Shown here: piece after piece, positions 31,173 to 38,593 of the stretch
How the letters are laid out: each line of letters starts with the position of its first letter
Position numbering within the stretch: position 1 is the first letter of the stretch
NCBI GenBank assembly: GCA_023664105.1
Contig: JAMPGF010000002.1
Coordinates: forward strand, 1-43,652
Source of the DNA: Butyricicoccus sp.
GTDB taxonomy: Bacteria; Bacillota; Clostridia; Oscillospirales; Oscillospiraceae
Reading direction: 5' to 3'
Length of the DNA stretch: 43,652 bases
Position numbers and translations under genes: made by a program
Notes under the pieces: model-generated
Told to the model about the DNA's origin: nothing
Seen by the model: the letters and a program-made list of their open reading frames with translations, nothing else
Databases searched by the model: none

Positions 31173-32699
31173 TCAGGCCCTGTGCCCGCCGATCTGCCCG
31201 TTCCGCTCCATAGCCGTCGCGCCGTCCTGCATGTTCAATCCCTTAAAAATGGCGTTTTTGCCGTATCTGTCCCTTATGCCGATAAGCGCCCTCTGCCGTC
31301 TCAGCTCCCGCTCCAGCCCGGCCTTCTCGGCCTGCCGCTGCCTGTCCAGCGCCTCGTAATCGGTGAACAAATCAAGCTGCTCGGCCACCGGCGCGGCCGC
31401 TCCGGCCTCGCTCTCCGGCAGCAAATGCATGACGGCAACGGTAAACCTCCGCACAGTCAGCCCTCTGTCAACGATCTCGTCGTAGATTTCCGTGACAGCC
31501 TGCATGATCCTGCTTGTCGACGAGGTCCGCAGCCCCAGATTCCTCGACCCGTGCACCGGCTTGGGAACCCGCCGCCCGTAGTAGTCCGTCACGACCTCTC
31601 CCCTGTACTTTTCCGCCCGCGCGCGGTCGCTGAGATTCTCCACGTCATAGCCCACATTAAGCACGACCTGGTCCGTAACCAGCCCATCTCTCACCAGGTC
31701 AATAGAAATAACATCGGCCATTTCCCTGACGACGACCCGCCCCTCGTCGAAGCTGTAGGGCCGGGTCAGGACCTGCCCCTGGCTCAGGCTTTTGGTCTCC
31801 GGCTTGTACGCCTTGCAGTCGGCAATTTCAACGCACTCCCAGCCCCAGGCGTGGTCAATGAGCAGCTCCGCGTTCACGCCGAACAGCTTGTACAGCAAAT
31901 CCTCATTGTGAAAATCGCAGAGCTTCCCCACGGAGCAGCGGGCAATGTCGCCCATGGTGTAAATACCGTGCTGCTCAAGCTTTCGCGCAATACCCCGGCC
32001 CACCCGCCAGAAATCCGTGAGCGGCCTGTGCGTCCACAGCTTTTCCCGATAGCTCATCTCGTCCAGCTCGGCGATCCTCACCCCGTTCCTGTCGGCGGGA
32101 ATGTGCTTGGCCTCGATGTCCATGGCGATTTTCGCCAGGTACATGTTCGTGCCAATGCCCGCCGTGGCGGTAATCCTCGTTTCCCGCAGCACATCCTGAA
32201 TCAGCATCATGGCAAATTCCCGCGCTGTCATGCCGTGCGCGGCGAGATAAGCCGTAGCGTCAATAAACACCTCGTCAATTGAGTACGGCAGGATGTCGTC
32301 CATTGAAACATAGCGCATATAAATCTCAATAATGCTCCTGCTGTAATCCATATAGTACGCCATCCGCGGCCGCGCGACCACAAAATCAAGCTCCAGCGAG
32401 GGGTCTGCGGCAAGCCCGGAGGCGAAGATGGATTTTCCCCGGAACTCACGTCCCGGGGCTTTTCTTTTCCTCTGGCTGTTTACGTCCCTTACCCGCTGCT
32501 TTACCTCGAACAGCCTCGCGCGCCCGGGAATGCCGTGAGCCTTCAGCGCCGGCGACACGGCCAGGCAGATCGTCTTGTCCGTGCGCCCCTCGTCGGCGAC
32601 GACAAGATTTGCGTCCAGCGGGTCAAGCCCCCGCTCGGCGCACTCCACGGAGGCATAGAAGCTTTTCAGGTCGATCGCAATATAAGCCTTACCCGCCAT
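31173..32699 (-). CDS. Y-family (translesion) DNA polymerase, UvrX/ImpB type
   Basis: The 508-residue protein is a Y-family polymerase of the long UvrX/UmuC-like clostridial type. It copies damaged DNA with low fidelity. Catalytic motifs are IAIDLKSFYASVE (D10) and YSIDEVFID. A helix-hairpin-helix DFWRVGRGIARKLEQHGI and a little-finger domain follow, and EQLDLF near residue 438 is a consensus beta-clamp binding motif. The arginine-rich C-terminal tail (LERELRRQRALIGIRDRYG) resembles those of UvrX proteins. GGGGTGAGG precedes the ATG. It is transcribed divergently from a small gene, with paired palindromes over its promoter, consistent with damage-inducible control. Confidence 0.92.
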   Translation of the reverse strand: MAGKAYIAIDLKSFYASVECAERGLDPLDANLVVADEGRTDKTICLAVSPALKAHGIPGRARLFEVKQRVRDVNSQRKRKAPGREFRGKSIFASGLAADPSLELDFVVARPRMAYYMDYSRSIIEIYMRYVSMDDILPYSIDEVFIDATAYLAAHGMTAREFAMMLIQDVLRETRITATAGIGTNMYLAKIAMDIEAKHIPADRNGVRIAELDEMSYREKLWTHRPLTDFWRVGRGIARKLEQHGIYTMGDIARCSVGKLCDFHNEDLLYKLFGVNAELLIDHAWGWECVEIADCKAYKPETKSLSQGQVLTRPYSFDEGRVVVREMADVISIDLVRDGLVTDQVVLNVGYDVENLSDRARAEKYRGEVVTDYYGRRVPKPVHGSRNLGLRTSSTSRIMQAVTEIYDEIVDRGLTVRRFTVAVMHLLPESEAGAAAPVAEQLDLFTDYEALDRQRQAEKAGLERELRRQRALIGIRDRYGKNAIFKGLNMQDGATAMERNGQIGGHRA

Positions 32700-32783
32700 A
32701 TCCTCACCCCGCTTAGCGTACCCGGCGAACGGTTTCAGTCAAAAATTTCTCCCGAACACGAACTTAATATTCCTGCAGCTGTA

Positions 32784-32812
32784 TTGACACGAACTGAATT
32801 GCGTGCTATAAT
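32784..32812 (+). promoter_or_regulatory. Consensus promoter for the 84-aa gene
   Basis: Perfect TTGACA (32784-32789), 17 bases, perfect TATAAT (32807-32812). The spacer holds CGAACTGAATTGCG, a degenerate version of the downstream palindromes. An ideal sigma-A promoter this strong usually needs a repressor. Confidence 0.75.
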
Positions 32813-32825
32813 CGCCCCAGTCAAG

Positions 32826-32871
32826 CGAATTATAATTCGTGATTTCATTATATTCCGCGAATTGTAATTCG
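32826..32871. promoter_or_regulatory. Paired palindromic operators in the divergent polymerase/84-aa gene region
   Basis: CGAATTATAATTCG (32826-32839, perfect palindrome) and CGAATTGTAATTCG (32858-32871, one central mismatch) have 32-bp centre spacing. Weaker relatives begin at 32759 (CGAACTTAATATTCC) and 32790. They have the 14-bp CGAA-N6-TTCG frame of the Bacillus-type LexA box (CGAAC-N4-GTTCG) with C/G changed to T/A. LexA-like or another repressor binding is inferred. Confidence 0.7.
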
Positions 32872-32875
32872 TCAA
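32847..32875 (-). promoter_or_regulatory. Promoter of the Y-family polymerase gene
   Basis: Minus strand TTGACG (32875-32870), 17 bases, perfect TATAAT (32852-32847). The second palindromic operator covers the -35 end and spacer, and the first lies just downstream of the -10, an arrangement suited to repression. Confidence 0.7.
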
Positions 32876-32918
32876 GCCCTTTGCGAAAAAATCTCAGAAA
32901 ACCGGGGTGAGAGCAGTG

Positions 32919-33173
32919 ATGGAAAACGAAGCAAGAAGAAAGGTCTATGTAACCGTGAACGCCGAGCACAAGCCGGACGGCACATGCACTCCGAAAAGCA
33001 TCAGAATATGCGATGAGCGCGAATACGAGATAGACAAAATCCTCCGGGTCTGCAACGCCGCGTCGATGGTCGGAGGCCGCGGGACCCGCTACACCGTGCG
33101 CATCGGCAGAAGCCGGACAAATCTCTTCGATGAACGAAACGGCCGCTGGTTTGTCGAGGCAAAGCTCCAATAA
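32919..33173 (+). CDS. Small basic protein of unknown function, divergent from the Y-family polymerase
   Basis: I do not recognise the family. The 84-residue product (MENEARRKVYVTVNAEHKPDG...) is soluble and basic, with two cysteines in the middle (CTPKSIRIC) and a C-terminal TRYTVRIGRSRTNLFDERNGRWFVEAK that looks like a small beta-sheet fold. GGGGTGA lies eight bases before the ATG at 32919; a GTG at 32907 is a poorer alternative. Shared operators suggest co-regulation with the polymerase, as small partner genes often accompany Y-family polymerases, but homology to YolD is not visible. The gene ends at a strong terminator. Confidence 0.72.
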   Translation: MENEARRKVYVTVNAEHKPDGTCTPKSIRICDEREYEIDKILRVCNAASMVGGRGTRYTVRIGRSRTNLFDERNGRWFVEAKLQ

Positions 33174-33187
33174 CCGCCACCGCCGTC

Positions 33188-33228
33188 AAAAACACCTCAG
33201 GAAGCAAAAGCCTCCTGAGGTGTTTTTT
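33188..33228. terminator. Bidirectional rho-independent terminator
   Basis: AAAACACCTCAGGA pairs with TCCTGAGGTGTTTT and is flanked by A and T tracts. It ends the 84-aa gene on plus and pfkA on minus. Confidence 0.93.
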
Positions 33229-33247
33229 GTAAGCTGATACGTCGCTC

Positions 33248-34333
33248 TCAGTCGTCGCCGAAGCTGATGCCCACCAGGCGGGCCTCGGTGATGATGTCGG
33301 ACTTCGGGTCGATGGTCTTGAGCTTGCCCGCGACTTCCTTAAGCGGCACGGAGGTTATGACATGGTTCTGAATAGCGACCATGCTGCCGAACTCGCCCTT
33401 GGAGATCATCAGGGCGGCGGTGGTGCCCAGGCGGGTGGAGAGGACACGGTCGTAGGCACAGGGGTTGCCGCCGCGCTGCATGTGTCCGGGAACAGTGACG
33501 CGCACTTCCTTGCCGGTCTTCTTCAGGATCTTGTCTGCGATGGCATAGGACACGGAGGGGTACTTCTCCAGCAGCTCGGCAAGATGCTGCTTGTACTCCT
33601 TCTTGGACATGGCTGCTTCCTTCTTGGACATGGCGCCCTCCGCCACAGCCAGGATGGTGAAGCCGTTGCCCGAGGCGGCGCGCTGGTTGATCTTGGCAAC
33701 TACGGACTCGATGTCATAGGGGATCTCGGGGATAAGGATGATGTCCGCGCCGCCGGCGATACCCGCGTTCAGGGTGAGCCAGCCGGCCTTGTGGCCCATA
33801 ATTTCCACCATGAACACACGGTTGTGGGAAGCGGCGGTGGTGTGGATGCAGTCGATGACATCTGTGGCCAGGGATATGGCGGACTGGAAGCCGAAGGTGG
33901 TGTCGGTGCCCCACAGGTCGTTGTCGATGGTCTTGGGCAGGCCGATGACGTTCAGGCCCTCCTCGCTGAGGAGGTTGGCGGTCTTCTGGCTGCCGTTGCC
34001 GCCGAGCACCACCAGGCAGTCCAGGCGCAGGCGGCGGTAGGTGTATTTCATGGCCTCTACCTTGTCCAGACCGTTGGCGTCAGGCTCCCGCATCAGCTTG
34101 AAGGGCTGGCGGCTCGAGCCCAGGATGGTGCCGCCCCGGGTAAGCAGTCCGGTGAAATCGATGGGGGTGAGCTTTTTGTAATCCTCATACATCAGGCCCT
34201 TGTAGCCGTCGATAAAGCCAATTATCTCCACCGCGTTTCCGTAGATGTTGTACAGGCCCTTGGCCACGCCGCGCATGGTGGCGTTAAGCGCCTGGCAGTC
34301 GCCTCCGCTGGTGAGTATTCCAATCCGTTTCAT
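33248..34333 (-). CDS. pfkA: 6-phosphofructokinase (group III, probably ATP-dependent)
   Basis: The enzyme phosphorylates fructose 6-phosphate to fructose 1,6-bisphosphate in glycolysis. The 361 residues include ILTSGGDCQALNA, VVLGGNGSQKTANLL and LPKTIDNDLWGTDTTFG, with PGHMQRGGNPCAYDR near the C-terminus. Glycine, not aspartate, at the phosphate-donor position (GGNG rather than GGDD) argues for ATP. The lysine in PKTIDND is typical of group III enzymes, which include PPi-dependent members, so donor choice is not certain. An AMSKKEA/AMSKKEY repeat comes from a 21-bp-period duplication. GGGAG precedes the ATG. It lies 53 bases after ppk1 and is probably co-transcribed. Confidence 0.93.
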   Translation of the reverse strand: MKRIGILTSGGDCQALNATMRGVAKGLYNIYGNAVEIIGFIDGYKGLMYEDYKKLTPIDFTGLLTRGGTILGSSRQPFKLMREPDANGLDKVEAMKYTYRRLRLDCLVVLGGNGSQKTANLLSEEGLNVIGLPKTIDNDLWGTDTTFGFQSAISLATDVIDCIHTTAASHNRVFMVEIMGHKAGWLTLNAGIAGGADIILIPEIPYDIESVVAKINQRAASGNGFTILAVAEGAMSKKEAAMSKKEYKQHLAELLEKYPSVSYAIADKILKKTGKEVRVTVPGHMQRGGNPCAYDRVLSTRLGTTAALMISKGEFGSMVAIQNHVITSVPLKEVAGKLKTIDPKSDIITEARLVGISFGDD

Positions 34334-34386
34334 TGAGATTAGCTCCCTTCAATTTTTTCAGGCCTTTCGGCTCTGTATTTTTTCAT

Positions 34387-36654
34387 TCATTTCCGCCCGC
34401 GAAAGCGCCCCAGCACTCCGGAGAGCACCCCGCGCTTCTCCGACGTGCCTGTTTCCGCGGCAGACTCAGGCTTTGCCGCCGGGGCCGGACGCTTTTCCGC
34501 GGCGGGAACCTCTTTTGCCGCCGGTTTGAGCGAGGCGCGGGGCTTTTTCGTCTCCTGCGGCCTGGCCAGCGCCCACGCGCCGCTGTACGCCTGGTCGCAG
34601 AAATACTCCTGCGCGTTGAAGCTCTCGCCCTCGCGCCGGACATACTCGCCGTCCGGCCTCTGGACCCGCCCTTTGGCGGTGTCCCGGAGCTGGTCGCGGA
34701 ACATCCGCTCGAGCTGCCGCCGCAGATCCGGATCGCGCACGGGCACGGCGGCCTCCACCCGGCGGGTGGTGTTGCGCGTCATAAAGTCAGCCGAGGAGAT
34801 ATACACCTGTTTCCGCTCCCCCTCGCCGAAAATATAAATCCGCGCGTGCTCCAGGTAGCGGCCCACGATGCTGGACACGCTGATATTCTCCGTCAGGCCC
34901 GGAACTCCTCCGATGAGGCAGCAGATACCCCTCACCACCAGGTCTATTTTAACCCCGGCCTGGGACGCCTCGATGAGCTTGTCGATAATGGGCTTGTCGG
35001 TGAGCCCGTTGAGCTTAAAGCCCAGATAGGCGCTCTCCCCCGCCCCGGCGCGCTCGATTTCCCGGTCAATGAGCGCGATGATCCTCGTGCGCAGGCAGGC
35101 GGGCGCGACCATCAGCTGCCCGCTCTCCTCCACCACCTCGCCCATGGAGATGGCGTTGAAAATCTGGGCGGCATCCGCGCCGATCGACTGCGAGGCGGTC
35201 ATAAGCGCAAAATCCGTATACAGGCGCACCGTGTCCTCGTTGTAGTTTCCGGTGCCCACCTGGGTAATATACTCAACCCGGTCGTCATGTATCCGCGTAA
35301 TAAGCAGCAGCTTGGAGTGGACCTTCAGCCCGTCCAGACCGTAAATGACCCGGCACCCGGCCTGCTCCAGCACGCGCGACCAGCCGATGTTGTTCTCCTC
35401 GTCGAAGCGGGCGCGCAGCTCCACCAGGGCCACGACCTCCTTGCCGTTTTCCGCGGCATCCACCAGCGCCTCGACGATTTTGCTGTTGTGAGCCACCCTG
35501 TAGAGCGTCATTTTTATTGACACCACTTCGGGATCCTGCCCCGCCTCATGCAAAAGCCTCAGCAGCGGACGCACGCTCTCATATGGATAGCTCAGCATCA
35601 GGTCCCGCCGCCGTATCTGCTCCGCCATTGGAACAGCGGGGTCCACATTAGGCGAATTCTGCGGCACCCGGCGCGGGTAGAACAGCTCGCTCCTGTCACG
35701 GAGCATATCCCGGACCGTGCCGGCGAAGGACAGGTCCAGCGGGATATCGCAGGAAAAGAAATGCTTTTTGGGCAAAAGCAAATACTCGCACAGTCCGTCG
35801 CGTATGCCGTCGGAGAACTTGCCCCGGTATTCCAGCTTCACGCTCTGAAGCTGCCTGCGCCGCCGGAGCATTTTCTCCATGCTCTTGCGGTACTCCTCGG
35901 CCTGAACCTCGTCATGCTCCGAGGATGCCTCGTCCATATCGATATCCGCGCTGCGCACCAGGCGGATGAGCGCCGTGCCCTCCACCTTGTAGTGCGCGAA
36001 GATCTTAGGCAGGAAGGCCGCGATCAGCTCCTCCGAGAGCACGAAGCGGTTCCCCTCCCCGGAAACGGGGATCAGCCGCTGAAGCGCGCCCTCCCCGCAG
36101 GGCACAATGCCCATGCGCTCGCCGCCATTCTTGGTCCTGAGCAGGGCCACGGCGTATATTTCCTTATTGCGCAGGAAGGGAAACGGCTGCTTGCGCCCGA
36201 TAATCTGGGGCGAGAGCAGCGGGAGCACCCGGCTTGCCGCGTACTTCTCCATGAAGGACTGGGTCTTATCGCTCAAAGCCTCAAAGCGGCACAGCTCCAC
36301 TCCCTGCCCCGCCAGCTCTCCGAGCAGGCCGCGGCAGATACGGTTGCGCTCAGCCAGCAGAGTCCTGGTCTTTTCCAGCACGGCGGCAAGCTGCTGCGCC
36401 GGGGTCTGGCCGGTCTTATTGTCGGTCACAGCCATGTCGAGCGTATCCATGAGCATCCCGACGCGCACCATATAGAACTCATCGAGGTTGCTCTGGAAAA
36501 TCGAAACAAAATTCAGCCGCTCGCACAGCGGATTGGCGCTATCCTCCGCCTCCTCGAGCACGCGCTTGTTGAACTGGAGCCAGGACAGCTCGCGGTTGAC
36601 GCAGCACGAAAGCGCGGCAGCTTCATTCTGTTGGTTTTTCACGGTCAGCCACAT
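34387..36654 (-). CDS. ppk1: Polyphosphate kinase 1
   Basis: Ppk1 reversibly polymerises ATP gamma-phosphate into polyphosphate, often at the membrane. The 755-residue protein contains the N-terminal helix bundle (NRELSWLQFNKRVLEEA), SNLDEFYMVRVGM, the autophosphorylated histidine in GLKVHSKLLLI (about residue 444), VGTGNYNEDTVRLYTDF, and the second phosphohistidine-region motif HARIYIFGEGERKQVYISSA. The final ~65 residues are an Ala/Lys/Pro-rich tail ending RFRGRK, beyond the usual ~690-residue family length. It is probably disordered. The ATG at 36654 sits directly on GAGGGG; the GTG at 36642 (MKNQQNEA) is an alternative. It is followed by pfkA on the same strand. Confidence 0.93.
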   Translation of the reverse strand: MWLTVKNQQNEAAALSCCVNRELSWLQFNKRVLEEAEDSANPLCERLNFVSIFQSNLDEFYMVRVGMLMDTLDMAVTDNKTGQTPAQQLAAVLEKTRTLLAERNRICRGLLGELAGQGVELCRFEALSDKTQSFMEKYAASRVLPLLSPQIIGRKQPFPFLRNKEIYAVALLRTKNGGERMGIVPCGEGALQRLIPVSGEGNRFVLSEELIAAFLPKIFAHYKVEGTALIRLVRSADIDMDEASSEHDEVQAEEYRKSMEKMLRRRRQLQSVKLEYRGKFSDGIRDGLCEYLLLPKKHFFSCDIPLDLSFAGTVRDMLRDRSELFYPRRVPQNSPNVDPAVPMAEQIRRRDLMLSYPYESVRPLLRLLHEAGQDPEVVSIKMTLYRVAHNSKIVEALVDAAENGKEVVALVELRARFDEENNIGWSRVLEQAGCRVIYGLDGLKVHSKLLLITRIHDDRVEYITQVGTGNYNEDTVRLYTDFALMTASQSIGADAAQIFNAISMGEVVEESGQLMVAPACLRTRIIALIDREIERAGAGESAYLGFKLNGLTDKPIIDKLIEASQAGVKIDLVVRGICCLIGGVPGLTENISVSSIVGRYLEHARIYIFGEGERKQVYISSADFMTRNTTRRVEAAVPVRDPDLRRQLERMFRDQLRDTAKGRVQRPDGEYVRREGESFNAQEYFCDQAYSGAWALARPQETKKPRASLKPAAKEVPAAEKRPAPAAKPESAAETGTSEKRGVLSGVLGRFRGRK

Positions 36655-36721
36655 CCCCTCGGACCGGCGCCGGGAGCCGCCCTTGCCCTCCCGACGCGCC
36701 TTTTAACTATATTCAGTTATA

Positions 36722-36750
36722 AATGTAACATTCTTTCCCCATACTTTCAA
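36722..36750 (-). promoter_or_regulatory. Candidate ppk1-pfkA promoter
   Basis: Minus strand TTGAAA (36750-36745), 17 bases, TACATT (36727-36722), about 70 bases before ppk1. Moderate match only. Confidence 0.4.
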
Positions 36751-36819
36751 GTCCTTTCTTCGACTTTTTCCGCCCACCGCTCCTCTGCGGAAAAATTTGA
36801 CGGAACCTGCGCTTTCCTG

Positions 36820-36848
36820 TTGACTTTAGCGGCAAAAAGTGATAAAGT
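36820..36848 (+). promoter_or_regulatory. Candidate promoter of the CoA ligase-SSS-iorAB operon
   Basis: TTGACT (36820-36825), 17 bases, TAAAGT (36843-36848). The expected transcript start, near 36855, lies just before a terminator-like hairpin. Confidence 0.5.
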
Positions 36849-36865
36849 GCACTTGCGCGTAAAAA

Positions 36866-36901
36866 GCCCGCCCGCAGCGAACCCGCGCGGGCCGGATTTT
36901 T
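36866..36901 (+). terminator. Leader hairpin with T tract (possible attenuator)
   Basis: GCCCGC (36866-36871) can pair with GCGGGC (36887-36892); an alternative inner palindrome CCCGCGCGGG lies at 36882-36891. Five T residues (36897-36901) follow. It lies between the candidate promoter and the CoA ligase gene, so read-through would be regulated or partial. Confidence 0.5.
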
Positions 36902-36943
36902 ATGGATTTTGTATCAATCTATGCATCTTGGAGGAAAAACTGC

Positions 36944-38581
36944 ATGGTAATCACCGAATTTTTAGAGCGCAACGCCCGGCTCTACGGGGCGGAAACGGCG
37001 CTCGTGGAGCTGAGCCCATCGGAGGAGCGCGACCGCGCCGTCACCTGGCGCGAGGCCAGCCTGATCGAGAGCGCCCAGCACGACGCCCCCTACCGCCGCG
37101 CCATCACCTGGCGTGACTTTGACCGCCAGGCCAACCGCTTCGCCAACCTGCTTCTCAGCCGCAATACCCGTCGCGGAACCAAGGTCGGCATTCTTATGAT
37201 AAACTGCCTGGAGTGGCTGCCCGTCTATTTCGGCATCCTCAAGGCCGGCTGCATCGCCGTGCCCCTGAACTTCCGCTACTCCAGCGACGAGATAAAGTAC
37301 TGCCTCGAGCTTGCGGACGTTGAGGTGCTGGTGTTCGGCCCGGAGTTTGTCGAGCGCATGGACGCCATCGCCGGCAAGCTCACCCAGCTTCGCATGATGT
37401 TCTTCGTGGGCCGGGACAAGCCCGCCTACACCGAGGACTGCGGCCGTCTCATGGGCTTTTGCTCGTCGAGCCCCCCGCCCGTGGCCCTGACCGGGGAAGA
37501 CCACGCCGCGATCTACTTCTCCTCCGGCACCACCGGCTTCCCCAAAGCCATACTCCACAACCACCTCTCCCTGCTCTCGGCCTGTGAAACCGAGCAGAAC
37601 CACCACGGCCAGACCCGGGACGACGTGTTCCTGTGCATCCCCCCGCTCTACCACACGGGCGCGAAGATGCACTGGTTCGGAAGCCTCATCTCCGGAAGCC
37701 GCGCGGTGCTGCTTCGCGGCGTAAAGCCGGAGTGGATACTCCGTGCCGTGACCGAGGAAAAATGCACCATCGTCTGGCTGCTGGTACCCTGGGCGCAGGA
37801 CCTGCTCGACGCCATCGACTCCGGCAAGGTGAACCTGGGCAATTACCTGCTCGACCAGTGGCGGCTCATGCACATCGGCGCGCAGCCCGTGCCGCCAAGC
37901 CTCATCCGCCGCTGGAAGCAGGTTTTCCCCCACCACCAATACGACACCAACTACGGCCTGAGCGAATCCATCGGCCCCGGCTGCGTCCATCTCGGCGTGG
38001 AAAATATCCACAAGGTCGGCGCCATCGGCGTCCCCGGCTACCGCTGGGAAGCGCGCATAGTCGACGAGCAGGGCAGCGACGTCCCCCAGGGCGAGATCGG
38101 CGAGCTGGCCGTCAAGGGCCGCGGCGTGATGCTCTGCTACTATAAGAACCAGGAAGCCACCGACGACATCCTCAGGGACGGCTGGCTCTTCACCGGCGAC
38201 ATGGCGCGCATGGATGAAGACGGCTTCATCTTCCTCGTCGACCGCAAGAAGGACGTGGTCATCTCCGGCGGCGAGAACCTCTACCCCGTGCAGATCGAGG
38301 ACTTCCTCCGCGCCTTTGACAAGATAAAGGACGTGGCCGTCATCGGCCTGCCGGACAAGCGCCTGGGCGAGATCGCCGCCGCCATCATCGAGCTCAAGGA
38401 AGGCGTGGAATGCACCGAGGAGGAGATCCAAACCTTCTGCAAGGGCCTGCCCCGCTACAAGCGCCCGCGCAAGATAATCTTCGCCCCCGTCCCCCGCAAC
38501 CCCACCGGCAAGATAGAAAAACCCGCCCTTCGCGAAAAATACTGCCACGGCCGCCTGGTCGAGGCGCAAATAAGCAATTAA
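36944..38581 (+). CDS. AMP-forming acyl/aryl-CoA ligase (ANL superfamily)
   Basis: This 545-residue adenylate-forming ligase converts a carboxylic acid, ATP and CoA to acyl-CoA, AMP and PPi. Core motifs are the phosphate loop YFSSGTTGFPKAI (about residue 192), YGLSES, the hinge GWLFTGDMARMDEDGF, DRKKDVVISGGENLYPVQIE and the C-terminal catalytic lysine in PRNPTGKIEKP (about 521). The ATG at 36944 has GGAGG nine bases upstream; the frame extends further to 36902 without support. Substrate is not evident from motifs. Co-transcription with an SSS symporter and indolepyruvate:ferredoxin oxidoreductase points to arylacetates or branched acids (inference). The nearest PPi-consuming partner is the pyrophosphatase at 3.2 kb. 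Confidence 0.88.
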   Translation: MVITEFLERNARLYGAETALVELSPSEERDRAVTWREASLIESAQHDAPYRRAITWRDFDRQANRFANLLLSRNTRRGTKVGILMINCLEWLPVYFGILKAGCIAVPLNFRYSSDEIKYCLELADVEVLVFGPEFVERMDAIAGKLTQLRMMFFVGRDKPAYTEDCGRLMGFCSSSPPPVALTGEDHAAIYFSSGTTGFPKAILHNHLSLLSACETEQNHHGQTRDDVFLCIPPLYHTGAKMHWFGSLISGSRAVLLRGVKPEWILRAVTEEKCTIVWLLVPWAQDLLDAIDSGKVNLGNYLLDQWRLMHIGAQPVPPSLIRRWKQVFPHHQYDTNYGLSESIGPGCVHLGVENIHKVGAIGVPGYRWEARIVDEQGSDVPQGEIGELAVKGRGVMLCYYKNQEATDDILRDGWLFTGDMARMDEDGFIFLVDRKKDVVISGGENLYPVQIEDFLRAFDKIKDVAVIGLPDKRLGEIAAAIIELKEGVECTEEEIQTFCKGLPRYKRPRKIIFAPVPRNPTGKIEKPALREKYCHGRLVEAQISN

Positions 38582-38593
38582 GGAGAAACTAAA

